Below are positions 27,748-37,957 of a DNA stretch of 64,000 bases, piece after piece. The notes under the pieces are model-generated. The model made no database searches, was not told where the DNA came from, and saw nothing but the letters and a program-made list of their open reading frames with translations. Source of the stretch: Methanoregula sp. (GTDB lineage: Archaea; Halobacteriota; Methanomicrobia; Methanomicrobiales; Methanospirillaceae); contig JAJRCF010000008.1 in NCBI GenBank assembly GCA_028679075.1, positions 23,638-87,637 of the forward strand, in the 5' to 3' direction. A program made the translations under genes and the position numbers. The stretch's first letter is position 1. Every line of letters starts with the position of its first letter.

Positions 27748-28436
27748 GAGACGATCCTCCCGTCAGCGATACGGATCGTGCGCCGCGAGTATTCTGCGAT
27801 GTGGGGGTCGTGCGTGACCATGATAATCGTCGTGCCCTTCCGGTTGAGTTCGGTCATCAGGTCCATGATCCCGGCCCCGGTCTTGGAGTCAAGGTTACCG
27901 GTCGGTTCATCGCAGAGGAGGATGTCCGGGTTATTGATGAGCGCCCGGGCAACGGCGACCCGCTGCTGCTGGCCTCCTGAGAGTTCCGTTGGCGTATGGG
28001 TGAAGAGCGAGTCATCAAGCTGGACGGCACGGAGCACTTCCCTTCCCCTCTCAGGATCCACTCCCTTGCCTGTCTTGAGCATTAACGGGAAGGTAACGTT
28101 CTCGATGATATTCAGGAGGGGAAAGAGGTTAAAGTACTGGAAGATGAACCCGATCCGGTCCCGCCGGAGGGTGGTCAGATCCGCATCCGACATGTCCCCG
28201 ATACGGGTGCCGCTGATGTAGATATCGCCTTCAGTCGGTGTATCGAGGCATCCCATGAGGTTCAAAAGGGTGGACTTCCCGGAACCCGAGGGACCCATGA
28301 CGGAGATGAACTCCCCGCGGTCCACCTGGAACGAGATACCGTCCAGTGCCCTGACATCCCCCGCAGGGAGCGGGTATACCTTGGCCACGTCACGGAAGAG
28401 CATGACCGGCTGGTCGTCGTCTTCTGGCGGCGTCAC
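27744..28436 (-). CDS. ABC transporter ATPase of the LolD/MacB type
   Basis: A 230-residue ATPase. Walker A is GPSGSGKST, the signature is LSGGQQQR, and Walker B is ILLCDEPTGNLD. The NQYFNLFP-like region reads FIFQYFNLFPLL, typical of the LolD/MacB family. I chose the GTG at 28436 because it overlaps the upstream stop as GTGA; ATGs at 28466 and 28403 are alternatives. It energises the MacB-like permease downstream, with which it overlaps by 4 bp. Confidence 0.9.
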   Translation of the reverse strand: MTPPEDDDQPVMLFRDVAKVYPLPAGDVRALDGISFQVDRGEFISVMGPSGSGKSTLLNLMGCLDTPTEGDIYISGTRIGDMSDADLTTLRRDRIGFIFQYFNLFPLLNIIENVTFPLMLKTGKGVDPERGREVLRAVQLDDSLFTHTPTELSGGQQQRVAVARALINNPDILLCDEPTGNLDSKTGAGIMDLMTELNRKGTTIIMVTHDPHIAEYSRRTIRIADGRIVS

Positions 28437-29611
28437 TGCTTCTTCTTCCTGAGGTAGAAGTACCATCCGCCGACAAATATCGCGACAATGACCAGAGCGG
28501 CAATGATCGGGACAAGCGGCGGGCCGTCATCTTTCGATGCGGAGATCCTGCCATCGGGAACGGTCACGTTCTGGACGGTATTGTAGAGGTTTCCGTCACT
28601 GTCCTTAAAGGAGACCTGGACCGGCACACTTGTTGCCTTTCCGTCAGTTGTGAACGTGATCTCGAAGCTTCCGAAATCATCCGGTTTGAGCGCCTGGACC
28701 ACATAGGTCTTGTACGGGTCTTCAGGGACAGCCGGTGGAAGGGCAGTCACCATTACGGCATTTGCCGTCTCGAGTCCGGCATTGGTCACGTCACCCGTTA
28801 CGCGGTACGTGGTCCCCGTGGCAGTAACCTGGATATTACTCATGACAGGTTCCGCCTGCTTCTTGTCAACCCCAAAATTAATCGGTATATTCAGGGAGAC
28901 TTCATGGGGGTTGTTCCCATTGTCGTAGGTGAGGTGAAGGTTGAGGGTCGTCTCCTGGTCCGGTGTCACGGAAACGTTCACCGGCACCTTTGCCCCGGCG
29001 GCGAGGTCACCGACAAATGTCCTTGACGGTGTGGCGGTTATCCCGGCTCCGGAGACCTCAAGGATCACATTCCGCACATTGTTTTTCCGGGGGTTTGCGA
29101 CCTGCATGTTGATGGTCTTCTTCTTTCCCTGTATGTATGCGTCAGGCTGATCGACAACGGTCAATTCGAGAGGCGTATTGTCGATCTGGACCAGGGATTT
29201 ATAATTGAGGTTGGAATCATACAGGCTCATGGTGAAGGTCGGGTAATAATCACCCTCGGGCCCGTCTGCGAGTATGGTAAAGGAGAACGGCCGTGTCTGG
29301 AGAGGACCGAGTGTAGTTGACGTATCATAATTATCGCTTATTCTTTGGAAATCGTCATCATAAAAGATGCCATGGGTTAGTTTAATACTGGTGTTGGCAT
29401 TACCGTTCGTTACCACATAGGTAACCGTGCCCTTGTCCCCGGGAAAAAAGACCACGGGATCGAATGTAGTGTTGGATACGAATACTCTGCCCGTATAATA
29501 TGTTCCAGAAACGGGATCCTCATTAAGGAGTGAGTAAGCACTTACCACACCAACAGTCATGCTGATGAGCAGCAGAAGGGCGATGCCTGTAAAAATACGT
29601 TTTATTTTCAT
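28433..29611 (-). CDS. COG1361-like exported protein with C-terminal membrane anchor
   Basis: A 392-residue surface protein. It has a signal sequence (ALLLLISMTVGVVSAYS, cleavage near residue 25), several beta-sandwich repeats of the CARDB/NPCBM type (for example KKKTINMQVANPRKNNVRN and GDVTNAGLETANAVMVTALP) and a C-terminal helix followed by RKKKQ. COG1361 proteins occur with MacB-like transporters in methanogens and may act as their extracellular partner in place of MacA. It is directly coupled to the YIP1 gene upstream and the ATPase gene downstream. Confidence 0.8.
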   Translation of the reverse strand: MKIKRIFTGIALLLLISMTVGVVSAYSLLNEDPVSGTYYTGRVFVSNTTFDPVVFFPGDKGTVTYVVTNGNANTSIKLTHGIFYDDDFQRISDNYDTSTTLGPLQTRPFSFTILADGPEGDYYPTFTMSLYDSNLNYKSLVQIDNTPLELTVVDQPDAYIQGKKKTINMQVANPRKNNVRNVILEVSGAGITATPSRTFVGDLAAGAKVPVNVSVTPDQETTLNLHLTYDNGNNPHEVSLNIPINFGVDKKQAEPVMSNIQVTATGTTYRVTGDVTNAGLETANAVMVTALPPAVPEDPYKTYVVQALKPDDFGSFEITFTTDGKATSVPVQVSFKDSDGNLYNTVQNVTVPDGRISASKDDGPPLVPIIAALVIVAIFVGGWYFYLRKKKQ

Positions 29612-30283
29612 TCAGGAGACTCCAAGGGAATAGATCATATAGAGGATATAGGCAATAACCGGGATGCCGACACAAAGGGCAGCGTCCCGGGGCGAGAGCT
29701 TCCGTGCATGCTGGAGACCGAAGATCCAGATATTTGCGCTCCAGAGCAGGAAGACGATCGTGATGAGGGTCGTGATCTGGGTCAGTTCCATCATGGCCGG
29801 GTCCCGCATGAGACTCATCGTTACCTGCTGCATTGCTGCAGGATCTTGCATCATGGCGGAAGTTATCGTTGGCACAACAATTTTTGGCACGTATTCAATT
29901 GCCACGATCAGGGCGATGACCGATCCGATCACCTGGGGGAGGTACCCGTACCCGATTACCTGCAGGGTCCGCTTGAAGCTGCCGTCACCTTTGAAGGCCA
30001 TCGAAAGGACAAAGACCACGGCGGTCCAGACAAGCCAGAAGATGAATACCCCGATGAATGCCCCGATGACTGAAAAGAGGGTAACAATCATCCCGATGCC
30101 GGGGACGGCACCGGACATCATCTGTCCCGTTGCTCCTCCGAGCAGGTATCCATAGCCCGCAGCCACAATGCCGCCGGCCAGCAGGATGACCAGCGGCCAC
30201 TTGAAACTCTCTTCTTTCTCTCCCATCATGCCTGAAAAGAACGCACCGGGGCGGATCAGGATATCAATAAAAGTACGAAACAT
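29612..30283 (-). CDS. YIP1 family membrane protein
   Basis: A 223-residue protein with a soluble start (FRTFIDILIRPGAFFSGM, the common YIP1 opening) and five hydrophobic helices, ending in an outward segment. The YIP1 domain is found in membrane trafficking in eukaryotes; archaeal members have no defined function. It leads the exporter operon and sits 1 bp before the COG1361 gene. The start is preceded by an AAAGGTGA ribosome-binding site and the dyad-containing promoter at about 30340-30375. Confidence 0.78.
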   Translation of the reverse strand: MFRTFIDILIRPGAFFSGMMGEKEESFKWPLVILLAGGIVAAGYGYLLGGATGQMMSGAVPGIGMIVTLFSVIGAFIGVFIFWLVWTAVVFVLSMAFKGDGSFKRTLQVIGYGYLPQVIGSVIALIVAIEYVPKIVVPTITSAMMQDPAAMQQVTMSLMRDPAMMELTQITTLITIVFLLWSANIWIFGLQHARKLSPRDAALCVGIPVIAYILYMIYSLGVS

Positions 30284-30340
30284 AGTTCACCTTTTTCATG
30301 TTCTATTCTGGAACGAATATTTGCCTGTGGAATAGTTCCC

Positions 30341-30375
30341 GTCAACATTAAGATGTTGACAAAAATATACTTTTT
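30341..30375 (-). promoter_or_regulatory. TATA box with adjacent perfect 20-bp dyad upstream of the exporter operon
   Basis: On the minus strand a TATA-like AAGTATATTTTT (about 30373-30362) is followed at once by the dyad GTCAACAT-CTTA-ATGTTGAC (30360-30341), whose 8-bp arms match exactly. It would cover the expected transcription start and block initiation when bound, so it looks like a repressor operator. The regulator is unknown. The ATG of the first gene is about 58 bp downstream. Confidence 0.6.
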
Positions 30376-30508
30376 GTTAAGCCATTTCTGATTACTCTAC
30401 AGTAACAGGTGAGACCTGCCATCAACAGCGTACCTGAAAACGGATGTCCACCCTGGTTCAAACCGTGATAGGAGTGTGCGTTTTCCCCCAATAATGGTTT
30501 TCTGGTGC

Positions 30509-30529
30509 GATCCACGTGATGATCCACGT
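30509..30529 (+). promoter_or_regulatory. Direct repeat GATCCACGT in the trpB2 upstream region
   Basis: GATCCACGT occurs at 30509-30517 and again at 30521-30529, a 12-bp period, about 90 bp before trpB2. A TATA-like ATGTATATATTTATA (about 30586-30600) lies between it and the start. The repeat might bind an activator. The rest of the 335-bp gap between 30284 and 30618 holds only the two promoters. Confidence 0.35.
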
Positions 30530-30618
30530 TATGGATTAATAATAAAATGTTTTAATAAATACAATACTAAACAAACGTGTTCCACAATGTATATATTTAT
30601 ACAAAGTGATTGTTGTAT

Positions 30619-31977
30619 ATGCAGACAAAAATCCTCCTCGATGAGGAGCAGATGCCAAAAAAATGGTATAATGTCCAGGCGGACCTGCCCTCACCGCTCG
30701 ACCCGCCGCTCCACCCGGCCACCCATAAGCCGGTGGGGCCCGACGACCTGAAAGCGATCTTCCCGATGGAACTGATCCGGCAGGAAATGAGCAGAGACCT
30801 GTATATCGACATACCGGGAGAAGTGCAGGACGTCCTGCGGCTCTGGAGGCCAAGCCCCCTGTACCGTGCCTTCCGTCTGGAGAAGTTCCTCAAGACCCCG
30901 GCAAAGATCTACTACAAGTGGGAGGGCGTCAGCCCCGCAGGGAGCCACAAGACCAATACCTCCGTCCCGCAGGCCTACTACAATATGAAGGCCGGCATTG
31001 AGCGGATCGCGACAGAGACAGGTGCCGGGCAATGGGGGTCCGCACTGGCGTTTGCCACCATGCTCTATGACCTCGAATGTACCGTCTACATGGTCAGGTC
31101 GAGTTACACCCAGAAACCCTACCGCAAGTCGATGATGCAGGTCTGGGGAGCCGAGTGTATCCCGAGCCCCAGCACCAAGACAAAGTCGGGTGCGGCCGTT
31201 CTTGAGAAGGACCCGGAGACTCCCGGCGCACTGGGCATTGCGATCTCCGAGGCCGTCGAGGATGCAGCGACCCATGCGAACACCAACTACGCGCTCGGCT
31301 CCGTGCTGAACCATGTCTGTCTCCACCAGACCATCATCGGGCAGGAATGCCGCGAGCAGCTGGCGATGGTGGATGATTATCCTGATATCGTTATCGGGTG
31401 CGTTGGCGGCGGATCGAACTTCGCCGGTATCGGGTTCCCGTTCGCGGGCGACAAGATGACCGGGAAGCACAAGGATACGGACATCATCGGTGTCGAACCG
31501 GCGTCGTGCCCGACCCTGACAAAAGGCGCTTATATGTATGACTTCGGCGACGTGGCGGGTTTAACGCCGCTCCTGAAGATGTTCACCCTCGGCCACGACT
31601 TCGTCCCGCCGTCCATCCACGCGGGGGGCCTCCGGTACCACGGGGATTCCCCCATTGTATCCCGCCTTGTCCACGATGGTGTGATGCGGGCGGTCTCGTA
31701 TCACCAGAGCGAGGCCTTCGAGGCAGGGCAGACCTTCTCGAGAACGGAAGGGATCATCGTCGCCCCGGAGGCATCGCACGCGGTAAAAGGTGCCATTGAC
31801 GAGGCACTGAAGTGCAAAAAGACCGGTGAGGAGAAGACGATCCTGTTCAACTGCACCGGGCATGGCAATTTCGATATGTCGGCGTACGATGCGTACTATG
31901 CCGGTAAGCTGGTGGATTACGAATACCCGGACGAGCTGATCAGGGAAGCGATCGGACGGATACCCAAGATACAATAA
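30619..31977 (+). CDS. trpB2: Tryptophan synthase beta-like protein TrpB2
   Basis: A 452-residue PLP enzyme of the TrpB2 branch, longer than classical TrpB (about 400). The N-terminal extension has [12 protein letters not shown] and the catalytic lysine lies in [25 protein letters not shown] and the phosphate-binding [11 protein letters not shown] complete the active site. TrpB2 proteins make tryptophan from indole and serine, or phosphoserine, and do not need TrpA. No other trp gene is nearby. The ATG at 30619 ([11 protein letters not shown]) is preferred to a TTG three codons earlier. Confidence 0.92.
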   Translation: MQTKILLDEEQMPKKWYNVQADLPSPLDPPLHPATHKPVGPDDLKAIFPMELIRQEMSRDLYIDIPGEVQDVLRLWRPSPLYRAFRLEKFLKTPAKIYYKWEGVSPAGSHKTNTSVPQAYYNMKAGIERIATETGAGQWGSALAFATMLYDLECTVYMVRSSYTQKPYRKSMMQVWGAECIPSPSTKTKSGAAVLEKDPETPGALGIAISEAVEDAATHANTNYALGSVLNHVCLHQTIIGQECREQLAMVDDYPDIVIGCVGGGSNFAGIGFPFAGDKMTGKHKDTDIIGVEPASCPTLTKGAYMYDFGDVAGLTPLLKMFTLGHDFVPPSIHAGGLRYHGDSPIVSRLVHDGVMRAVSYHQSEAFEAGQTFSRTEGIIVAPEASHAVKGAIDEALKCKKTGEEKTILFNCTGHGNFDMSAYDAYYAGKLVDYEYPDELIREAIGRIPKIQ

Positions 31978-31999
31978 CCCTTCACATCCATCCTTTTTT

Positions 32000-33142
32000 A
32001 TGAAACGGATCGGCCTTATCGTCAACCCGGTTGCTGGGATGGGCGGGTCGGTGGGGCTGAAAGGCACTGACGGAAAGGTTGAGGAGGCACGGGCCCGGGG
32101 TGCTGTGCCCCGGGCCGGTGACCGGGCCCGGATGGCGCTTGTTCCGATAAAGAAGGCCCGCGATCTCTGCTTTCTGACCTGTTCCGGGGATATGGGCGAA
32201 TCAGTTCTTGCAGGTTCCGGTATCCCTCATTACCAGGTCGTCTACACCGCCCAGGGCAAAAGTTCCGCCACGGACACAAAAGAAGCTGCCCGGGTATTGC
32301 TCAGGGAAGGGGTTGACCTGATCCTCTTCTGCGGGGGAGATGGGACGGCCCGGGACATCTTCTCGGTTGTTGGAAGGGATGTGCCCCTGCTCGGGATCCC
32401 CGCCGGGGTGAAGATGTACTCCGGCGTCTTTGCCATCAGCCCCGCTGCTGCAGCCGAGCTCGTCACAGGGCTGGAAAAAGCAGTACTGCGGGATTCGGAG
32501 ATCATGGACGTGGACGAGGAGGCATACCGTGCCGGCACCCTCGAGACCCGGCTCTATGGTATTGCCCGCACACCGGCTATCCGGGGAATGGTCCAGCTCT
32601 CAAAACAGGTGTACGAGCAGCCGGACGAGGAGCGGGCGAAACTGGAGATTGCGCAGTTCATGCAGGAAGTGATGCTGCCGGGCACGCTTTACATCCTCGG
32701 AGCCGGGACCACTACGGAAGCGATCGCACGCTACCTGGGTATCAGGAAGACCCTCCTTGGGGTGGATGTGGTCAGGAACAGTAAGCTCGTTGCCCGGGAC
32801 GTGGATGAGAAGGCGCTTCTCCGGTTAACCGAGGGTGAAAAAGATACACGGGTCATTATCAGCCCCATCGGTGCCCAGGGCTTCATCCTTGGCCGGGGCA
32901 ACCAGCAGATCAGTGCAGCAGTCGTGCGCCGGGCGGGCGTGGCGCATGTCATCGTGGTCGCAACACCGCACAAGTTGCAGGAGACTCCTGAACTGCTGGT
33001 AGATACCGGTGATCCTTCCCTTGACCGGGAATTCGGGGAATCGATCCAGGTCATCTGCGGGTACCGGCTTGCCCAGCGGAAGAAGATCCATCAGCCCGCA
33101 CTATCCGAATCCGGCTCAAAAAAGGGTAAAGCCGAAAAATAG
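32000..33142 (+). CDS. ATP-NAD kinase family protein (COG3199)
   Basis: A 380-residue protein with an N-terminal GLIVNPVAGMGGSVGLKG motif and the NAD-kinase diagnostic CGGDGTARDI near residue 110, followed by IPAGVKMYSGVFA. It belongs to the COG3199 branch of predicted ATP-NAD/polyphosphate kinases, with a longer C-terminal domain than NadK. NADP formation is the likely role, but phosphate donor and substrate are not proven for this group. It follows trpB2 by 22 bp and ends convergent with the acetate transporter gene. Confidence 0.82.
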   Translation: MKRIGLIVNPVAGMGGSVGLKGTDGKVEEARARGAVPRAGDRARMALVPIKKARDLCFLTCSGDMGESVLAGSGIPHYQVVYTAQGKSSATDTKEAARVLLREGVDLILFCGGDGTARDIFSVVGRDVPLLGIPAGVKMYSGVFAISPAAAAELVTGLEKAVLRDSEIMDVDEEAYRAGTLETRLYGIARTPAIRGMVQLSKQVYEQPDEERAKLEIAQFMQEVMLPGTLYILGAGTTTEAIARYLGIRKTLLGVDVVRNSKLVARDVDEKALLRLTEGEKDTRVIISPIGAQGFILGRGNQQISAAVVRRAGVAHVIVVATPHKLQETPELLVDTGDPSLDREFGESIQVICGYRLAQRKKIHQPALSESGSKKGKAEK

Positions 33143-33166
33143 TGCACCGAACGAAAAAGGAAGGTG

Positions 33167-33754
33167 TTATCCAAGCGGTGCCACCGTTCGTTTATACATC
33201 TCGTTGAGCACCTGTGCCAGGGCTGCATAGATCGCCGAGAGTCCGCAGATGATTCCTTCATATCCGGCGATCATCGTGATCGTCCCGTTCCCTGTAAGAT
33301 CACCCAGTGCGAGGAGGAAGAACAGGATCGCGAGCGAGCCGAAGACGAACTGCAGTGCCCTGTTTGCCCTGAGTGTCCCGATGAACATGACTGCGGTGAA
33401 CAGCCCCCACATGAAGAGGTACGCTGCCATTGCCTCTTTCGAGGTCGCGTCTGCCAGTCCCATCTTTGGCAGGATGAGCAGGGCGACCAGCGTCAGCCAG
33501 AACACGCCATAGGAGGTGAAGGCCGTTGCGCCGAAGGTGTTGTTCTTCTTCCATTCCTGGATACCGGCAATGATCTGTGCCAGCCCGCCGTAGAAGATCC
33601 CCATGGCGAGGATCATCGATCCCAGTGCAAAGAACCCGGCATTATGCAGGTTCAGGAGCACGGTTGTCATACCAAATCCCATCAGCCCGAGGGGGGCGGG
33701 ATTTCCTGTCAGGTCGAGGTTTTTAACGGTTGTTGCCATTTCATGTGTGTCCAT
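33167..33754 (-). CDS. Acetate uptake transporter (GPR1/FUN34/SatP family)
   Basis: A 195-residue, six-helix membrane protein. The signature [23 protein letters not shown] is recognisable as NPAPLGL followed by GFGMTT, and [15 protein letters not shown] lies in the third helix region. Members carry acetate or succinate with protons. It lies 82 bp downstream of acetyl-CoA synthetase on the same strand, so uptake and activation of acetate are probably linked. Methanomicrobiales generally need acetate as a carbon source. Confidence 0.9.
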   Translation of the reverse strand: MDTHEMATTVKNLDLTGNPAPLGLMGFGMTTVLLNLHNAGFFALGSMILAMGIFYGGLAQIIAGIQEWKKNNTFGATAFTSYGVFWLTLVALLILPKMGLADATSKEAMAAYLFMWGLFTAVMFIGTLRANRALQFVFGSLAILFFLLALGDLTGNGTITMIAGYEGIICGLSAIYAALAQVLNEMYKRTVAPLG

Positions 33755-33836
33755 TCTCTCTCATCTCCTTGGTTGTACAAAGTTCTCACTATCAGGATCC
33801 GCTAAATTGATCCCTGATCCTTGTTCTTCCTGCGCC

Positions 33837-35735
33837 TCACTCTTCCAGGGTCGAGATATCCCCGGGATCGATGCCCATCTCTTTTGCCTTGAGGACGCGG
33901 CGCATGATCTTGCCGCTCCGGGTCTTGGGCAGTTTGTCCACGAACTCGATCTCGTGCGGTACGGCGATGGGCCCGAGCGTCATCCGCACGTGGTAGACCA
34001 GTTCCTTCAGGAGCTTTTCGCCCGACGTGTTCCCGACCCGGAGGATGACGAACGCCTTGATGGAGTTTCCTTTCATGGGGTCAGGCTTGCCGATCACCGC
34101 TGCCTCGGCCACAGCGTGGTGGGAGACGAGCGCACTCTCCACCTCAGCGGTGCCGATATTGTGCCCGGAGACGATGATGATGTCATCTGCCCGGCCCAGC
34201 ACCATGATGTAGCCATCCTTACCCTTGACTGCAAGGTCGCCCGCTGAATAGCAGTCCTTGATGGTATACCAGTACTGCCGGTACCGCTCATCGTTCTTGT
34301 ATACCGTGCGGAACATGGATGGCCAGGGTGCCTTTATCGCGAGGAACCCCCCGGTCCCGGGCGGTACGGGTTTCCCGTCCTTGTCCACCACATCAGCGAT
34401 CACGCCGGGAATTGCCTTTCCGGCGAAACCGGGCCGCATCGGCTCTCCCACCATGGTCGTGATCATCTGCATCCCGGTCTCGGTCTGCCACCAGGTATCG
34501 ATGATGGGGCACCTGTCCCCGCCGATCGCATGGTGATACCAGACAAAGGCCTCGGGGTTGAGAGGCTCTCCGACAGACCCGATCACCCGCAGGGAACTCA
34601 GGTCGTATTTTTTCGGCCAGCTCTCCCCCATCTTCATGAACATCCTGATTGCTGTCGGGGCCGTGTAGAGGACATTGATCTTCTGCTCCTCCACCAGCTT
34701 CCACCAGATACCCGCATCCGGGTAATCGGGAGTCATCTCCGTGATGAAGACCGTGCCACCGACCGCGAGCGGCCCGTAGACGATGTAGCTGTGGCCGGTG
34801 ATCCAGCCCGGGTCGGCCGTGCACCAGTAGATGTCGTTCTCCTTGAGATCGAAGACATATTTTGTCGTGTAGTAGGTCCCGACCATGTAGCCGGCGCAGG
34901 TGTGCACGATCCCCTTGGGAGTTCCCGTAGACCCGCTCGTGTAGAGCATGAACAGCGGATCTTCCGCATCCATGACCTCCGGCTCGCAGGTTGCAGGAAC
35001 GTCTTCCATCAGGCTGTAGAAATCGATCTCGAAGTCCGGCCGGATCTCTACCGGAGGCTCTTTTCTCCTCCTGTAGAGAATAAGATGTTCTACGCTCGGT
35101 GCGTTGAGGATCGACTCCTGGACTGTCGTAATGAGCGGGATCGCCTTACCCCTGCGGATGGAGATATCCGCAGAGATAACTACCTTTGCTTCCGCCTCCC
35201 TGATCCGCATATTCAGTGCGGTCACGCCGAACCCGGCAAAGACGACACTGTGGATGGCACCGATCCGTGCACACGCCAGCATGGCGATGACCTGTTCCGG
35301 CACCATGGGCATATAGATGCAGACCCGGTCGCCTTTCTGCACACCGATCTTTTTAAGGCCGTTGGCAAAACGCATCACTTCCGAAAGAAGTTTCTGGTAT
35401 GTGTAGATCCTCTCAGCACCCTCTTCCCCCCTCCAGATGAGCGCGACTTTGTTGCGCCGGTGATTCTTCACATGGCGGTCGAGACAGTTCGCGGTAATGT
35501 TGAGCTTCGCATTGACGAACCATTTTGCATAGGGATAGTTCCACTCCTTGACGGTGTCCCACGGGCGTATCCAGTCCAGGTCCTTTGCAATCCGTTCCCA
35601 GAACCCATCGGGATCCGCAAGGAACTCACGGTAGGCAGTCTCATAATCCCCCAGCCAGGAATTCTGTTTGTATTCCGGTCCCGGGGTATATCGGACGGTA
35701 CTATCAACCAGCTTAACATCGAAGTCTTCAGTCAT
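33837..35735 (-). CDS. acs: Acetyl-CoA synthetase (AMP-forming)
   Basis: A 632-residue adenylate-forming enzyme that makes acetyl-CoA from acetate, ATP and CoA. Motifs in order: [15 protein letters not shown] (phosphate loop), [35 protein letters not shown] and the acylatable lysine in TRSGKIMRR near residue 613. Length and order fit true Acs. It probably leads a unit with the acetate transporter. An AGGAG element precedes the ATG and a TTAAAAATATTTT TATA-like stretch lies about 40-50 bp upstream. Confidence 0.95.
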   Translation of the reverse strand: MTEDFDVKLVDSTVRYTPGPEYKQNSWLGDYETAYREFLADPDGFWERIAKDLDWIRPWDTVKEWNYPYAKWFVNAKLNITANCLDRHVKNHRRNKVALIWRGEEGAERIYTYQKLLSEVMRFANGLKKIGVQKGDRVCIYMPMVPEQVIAMLACARIGAIHSVVFAGFGVTALNMRIREAEAKVVISADISIRRGKAIPLITTVQESILNAPSVEHLILYRRRKEPPVEIRPDFEIDFYSLMEDVPATCEPEVMDAEDPLFMLYTSGSTGTPKGIVHTCAGYMVGTYYTTKYVFDLKENDIYWCTADPGWITGHSYIVYGPLAVGGTVFITEMTPDYPDAGIWWKLVEEQKINVLYTAPTAIRMFMKMGESWPKKYDLSSLRVIGSVGEPLNPEAFVWYHHAIGGDRCPIIDTWWQTETGMQMITTMVGEPMRPGFAGKAIPGVIADVVDKDGKPVPPGTGGFLAIKAPWPSMFRTVYKNDERYRQYWYTIKDCYSAGDLAVKGKDGYIMVLGRADDIIIVSGHNIGTAEVESALVSHHAVAEAAVIGKPDPMKGNSIKAFVILRVGNTSGEKLLKELVYHVRMTLGPIAVPHEIEFVDKLPKTRSGKIMRRVLKAKEMGIDPGDISTLEE

Positions 35736-35951
35736 GGGGACTCCTATTCTACATTATTAATCATTTTAAACGACCTCTTTAAAAATATTTTCGGTTTTAT
35801 GTTGGATGACGATAGTGGCGATAATATATGTGCCCTTGGCAACCCCCTCACTAACCCGGCAAGAGTGTAAAACACAGGAAAAAGGGTAAAACGCCCGGAA
35901 GAAGGAGGATATACGAAGGGTTATCTATCCGGGTTTTTCAATATAAGATCG

Positions 35952-36860
35952 ATGCTGAAAAAATTCAAGGGGTGCCTGTTGGGTGCGGCGATCGGCGATG
36001 CGCTCGGTATGCCCAATGAGAGTGCATCTCCCAATCTGAATAAGATGAAATACGGGTACCGCCGCCCGTACAAGGGACACCCGAATGAGGACCTGAAAGC
36101 CGGGCAATATACCGATGACACTCAGCTGATGATCCTTGTGGGGACCCTTCTTGCAGATCGTAAATACAATGAAGACCGGTACGCAACGGCACTCCGGGAA
36201 CTCTATCTGCGGGGAGCTCTCCGTTTTCCCGACGGCTCCGTCTCTGCTGCATGTGAACATATGGCAAAAGAGAACATCCCGCAGAAAGGTGTCAAGTCCA
36301 CCACTTCCGGCTGCCTGCCGATTGCGGTCCCCTTTGCGTTGACATACCCTGACATGAACGAAGCGTGTGAGCGGGCTGTGAGGGCCTGTAATATCACCCA
36401 CTCTCACCCGGCGGCCCATGCGGCAGTATCAACCGTTGTCACCCTCATCTACCATGCGCTTCATGAGTCGCCGGACCCGGTTGACAGGGCTGTACAGAAA
36501 GCGCTTTCAGAAGATGATCTCCTTGGCAGCAAGATACGGAATGCGATCCACCTGGAAAAAGACGGGATGGAAACAGAGACGGCCCTCCTGAAGATCGGCA
36601 ACGATGTCTCAGTATACCAGACCCTCCCCATCGCATTCTTCCTCATCAGCCGGTACACCCACCCACCCGACCTACTCACGGTTTCCGCCAATACCGGGGG
36701 AAATACCGATACCATCGCCCTGATCTGCGGAGCCTACCTTGGAGCGTCAAAAGGCATGGATGCGCTTCCGGAAGATCTCCTCAAGGGTCTTGAGGACCGG
36801 GACCGTATCGAGCTCCTCGGGCAGCGGCTCTTCGGTGTCTATTCACACAAAAATCCGTGA
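35952..36860 (+). CDS. ADP-ribosylglycohydrolase family protein (DraG-like)
   Basis: A 302-residue protein of the ADP-ribosyl-glycohydrolase fold. The dinuclear magnesium-binding residues appear in GAAIGDALGMP (about 11-21), YTDDTQLM (about 54-61) and GGNTDTIALICGAYLG near residue 250. It removes ADP-ribose from proteins or small molecules. No ADP-ribosyltransferase or nitrogenase gene is nearby, so it is not clearly a DraG for nitrogenase control. It is followed 95 bp later by argC. Confidence 0.85.
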   Translation: MLKKFKGCLLGAAIGDALGMPNESASPNLNKMKYGYRRPYKGHPNEDLKAGQYTDDTQLMILVGTLLADRKYNEDRYATALRELYLRGALRFPDGSVSAACEHMAKENIPQKGVKSTTSGCLPIAVPFALTYPDMNEACERAVRACNITHSHPAAHAAVSTVVTLIYHALHESPDPVDRAVQKALSEDDLLGSKIRNAIHLEKDGMETETALLKIGNDVSVYQTLPIAFFLISRYTHPPDLLTVSANTGGNTDTIALICGAYLGASKGMDALPEDLLKGLEDRDRIELLGQRLFGVYSHKNP

Positions 36861-36955
36861 ATCAGGGCCCGGTTCAATAAAGCAAATAATTTTCCGTCGC
36901 CTTTTTTAAAAGCCGGTTCAAAAAGCATTAAATTTTTACACCCGGATATTAGTGT

Positions 36956-37942
36956 ATGAAAGTTGCGATTGTCGGGGCTTCCGGCTATGCCGGTGGTGAA
37001 CTGGTCCGTCTCCTCCTCCACCATTCTGCGGCAAAAGTCACATGTGTCACATCACGCAAACTCGCAGGTACTCCCCTGGATCAGGTCCATCCCCACCTGA
37101 AAGGGTTTACCGATCTCAAATTCACCAATCCCGAGACCGATGCCATCGACGCCGACGTGGCATTCCTTGCCGTCCCCCACACTGCGGCAATGCAGTACGC
37201 GGGAAAACTGCTCTCCCGCGGTATCAAAGTCGTGGACCTGAGCGCGGACTACCGCCTTGCAAAGGATGTTTTTGAGAAGGTGTACGGCGTTCCCCACACC
37301 GACTACTTCAAGGCACCGTACGGTATCCCTGAACTCCACCGCAAGGACTGCATCAACGCAAAGTTTGTCTCCAACCCCGGCTGCTTCCCGACCGGTGCCA
37401 CACTCGCAGCTGCTCCCCTTGCAAAATACGCCCACACGATCATATACGATTCCAAGACCGGCGTCAGCGGGGCGGGGGACAACCCCTCGGCAACCACCCA
37501 TTACCCGAACGTGGGGGACAATGTCGGCCCGTACAAGCTGACGACCCACCGGCACGTGGCCGAGATGAAACAGGAGATGGCCTTCCTTGGGTCGAAGGCA
37601 AAGGTATACTTCACGCCCCACCTCGTCCCTGTCAACCGGGGCATCCTGACAACGGCACATATCCTGACGAGCGAACCCATGGAGCAGAAAGAGGTTGAGA
37701 AGCTCTACCACGACTACTATAAGGACGAGTATTTCGTCCGGTACCAGAAGCCCTCGCTCGCGGCAGTCCGCGGGAGCAACTTCTGTGACGTGATGGTGGA
37801 GAGCGAAGGATCCCGCATCGTTGCCGTCTCCGCGATCGACAATCTCGTGAAAGGTGCCAGCGGCCAGGCCATCCAGAATATGAACCTGATGTGCGGCTAC
37901 CCTGAAAAAGATGGCCTGACCGGTGCAGGCATGCTGCCGTAA
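36956..37942 (+). CDS. argC: N-acetyl-gamma-glutamyl-phosphate reductase
   Basis: A 328-residue NADPH-dependent reductase of arginine synthesis. The nucleotide-binding start is [18 protein letters not shown] and the catalytic cysteine lies in [13 protein letters not shown] near residue 140. [10 protein letters not shown] and [12 protein letters not shown] are further family motifs. It opens an arginine operon (argC, a CBS protein gene, argJ, argB). Its start follows an AT-rich promoter-like stretch (TAAATTTTTACA, about 36928-36939). Confidence 0.95.
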   Translation: MKVAIVGASGYAGGELVRLLLHHSAAKVTCVTSRKLAGTPLDQVHPHLKGFTDLKFTNPETDAIDADVAFLAVPHTAAMQYAGKLLSRGIKVVDLSADYRLAKDVFEKVYGVPHTDYFKAPYGIPELHRKDCINAKFVSNPGCFPTGATLAAAPLAKYAHTIIYDSKTGVSGAGDNPSATTHYPNVGDNVGPYKLTTHRHVAEMKQEMAFLGSKAKVYFTPHLVPVNRGILTTAHILTSEPMEQKEVEKLYHDYYKDEYFVRYQKPSLAAVRGSNFCDVMVESEGSRIVAVSAIDNLVKGASGQAIQNMNLMCGYPEKDGLTGAGMLP

Positions 37943-37957
37943 AGGCTGGTGAGTCTC

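Noticed and set aside
33780..33830. GATCC-containing dyad between acs and the acetate transporter
   Set aside because: Arms are short (AGGATC/GATCCT) with mismatches around them; too weak to call an attenuator or terminator.
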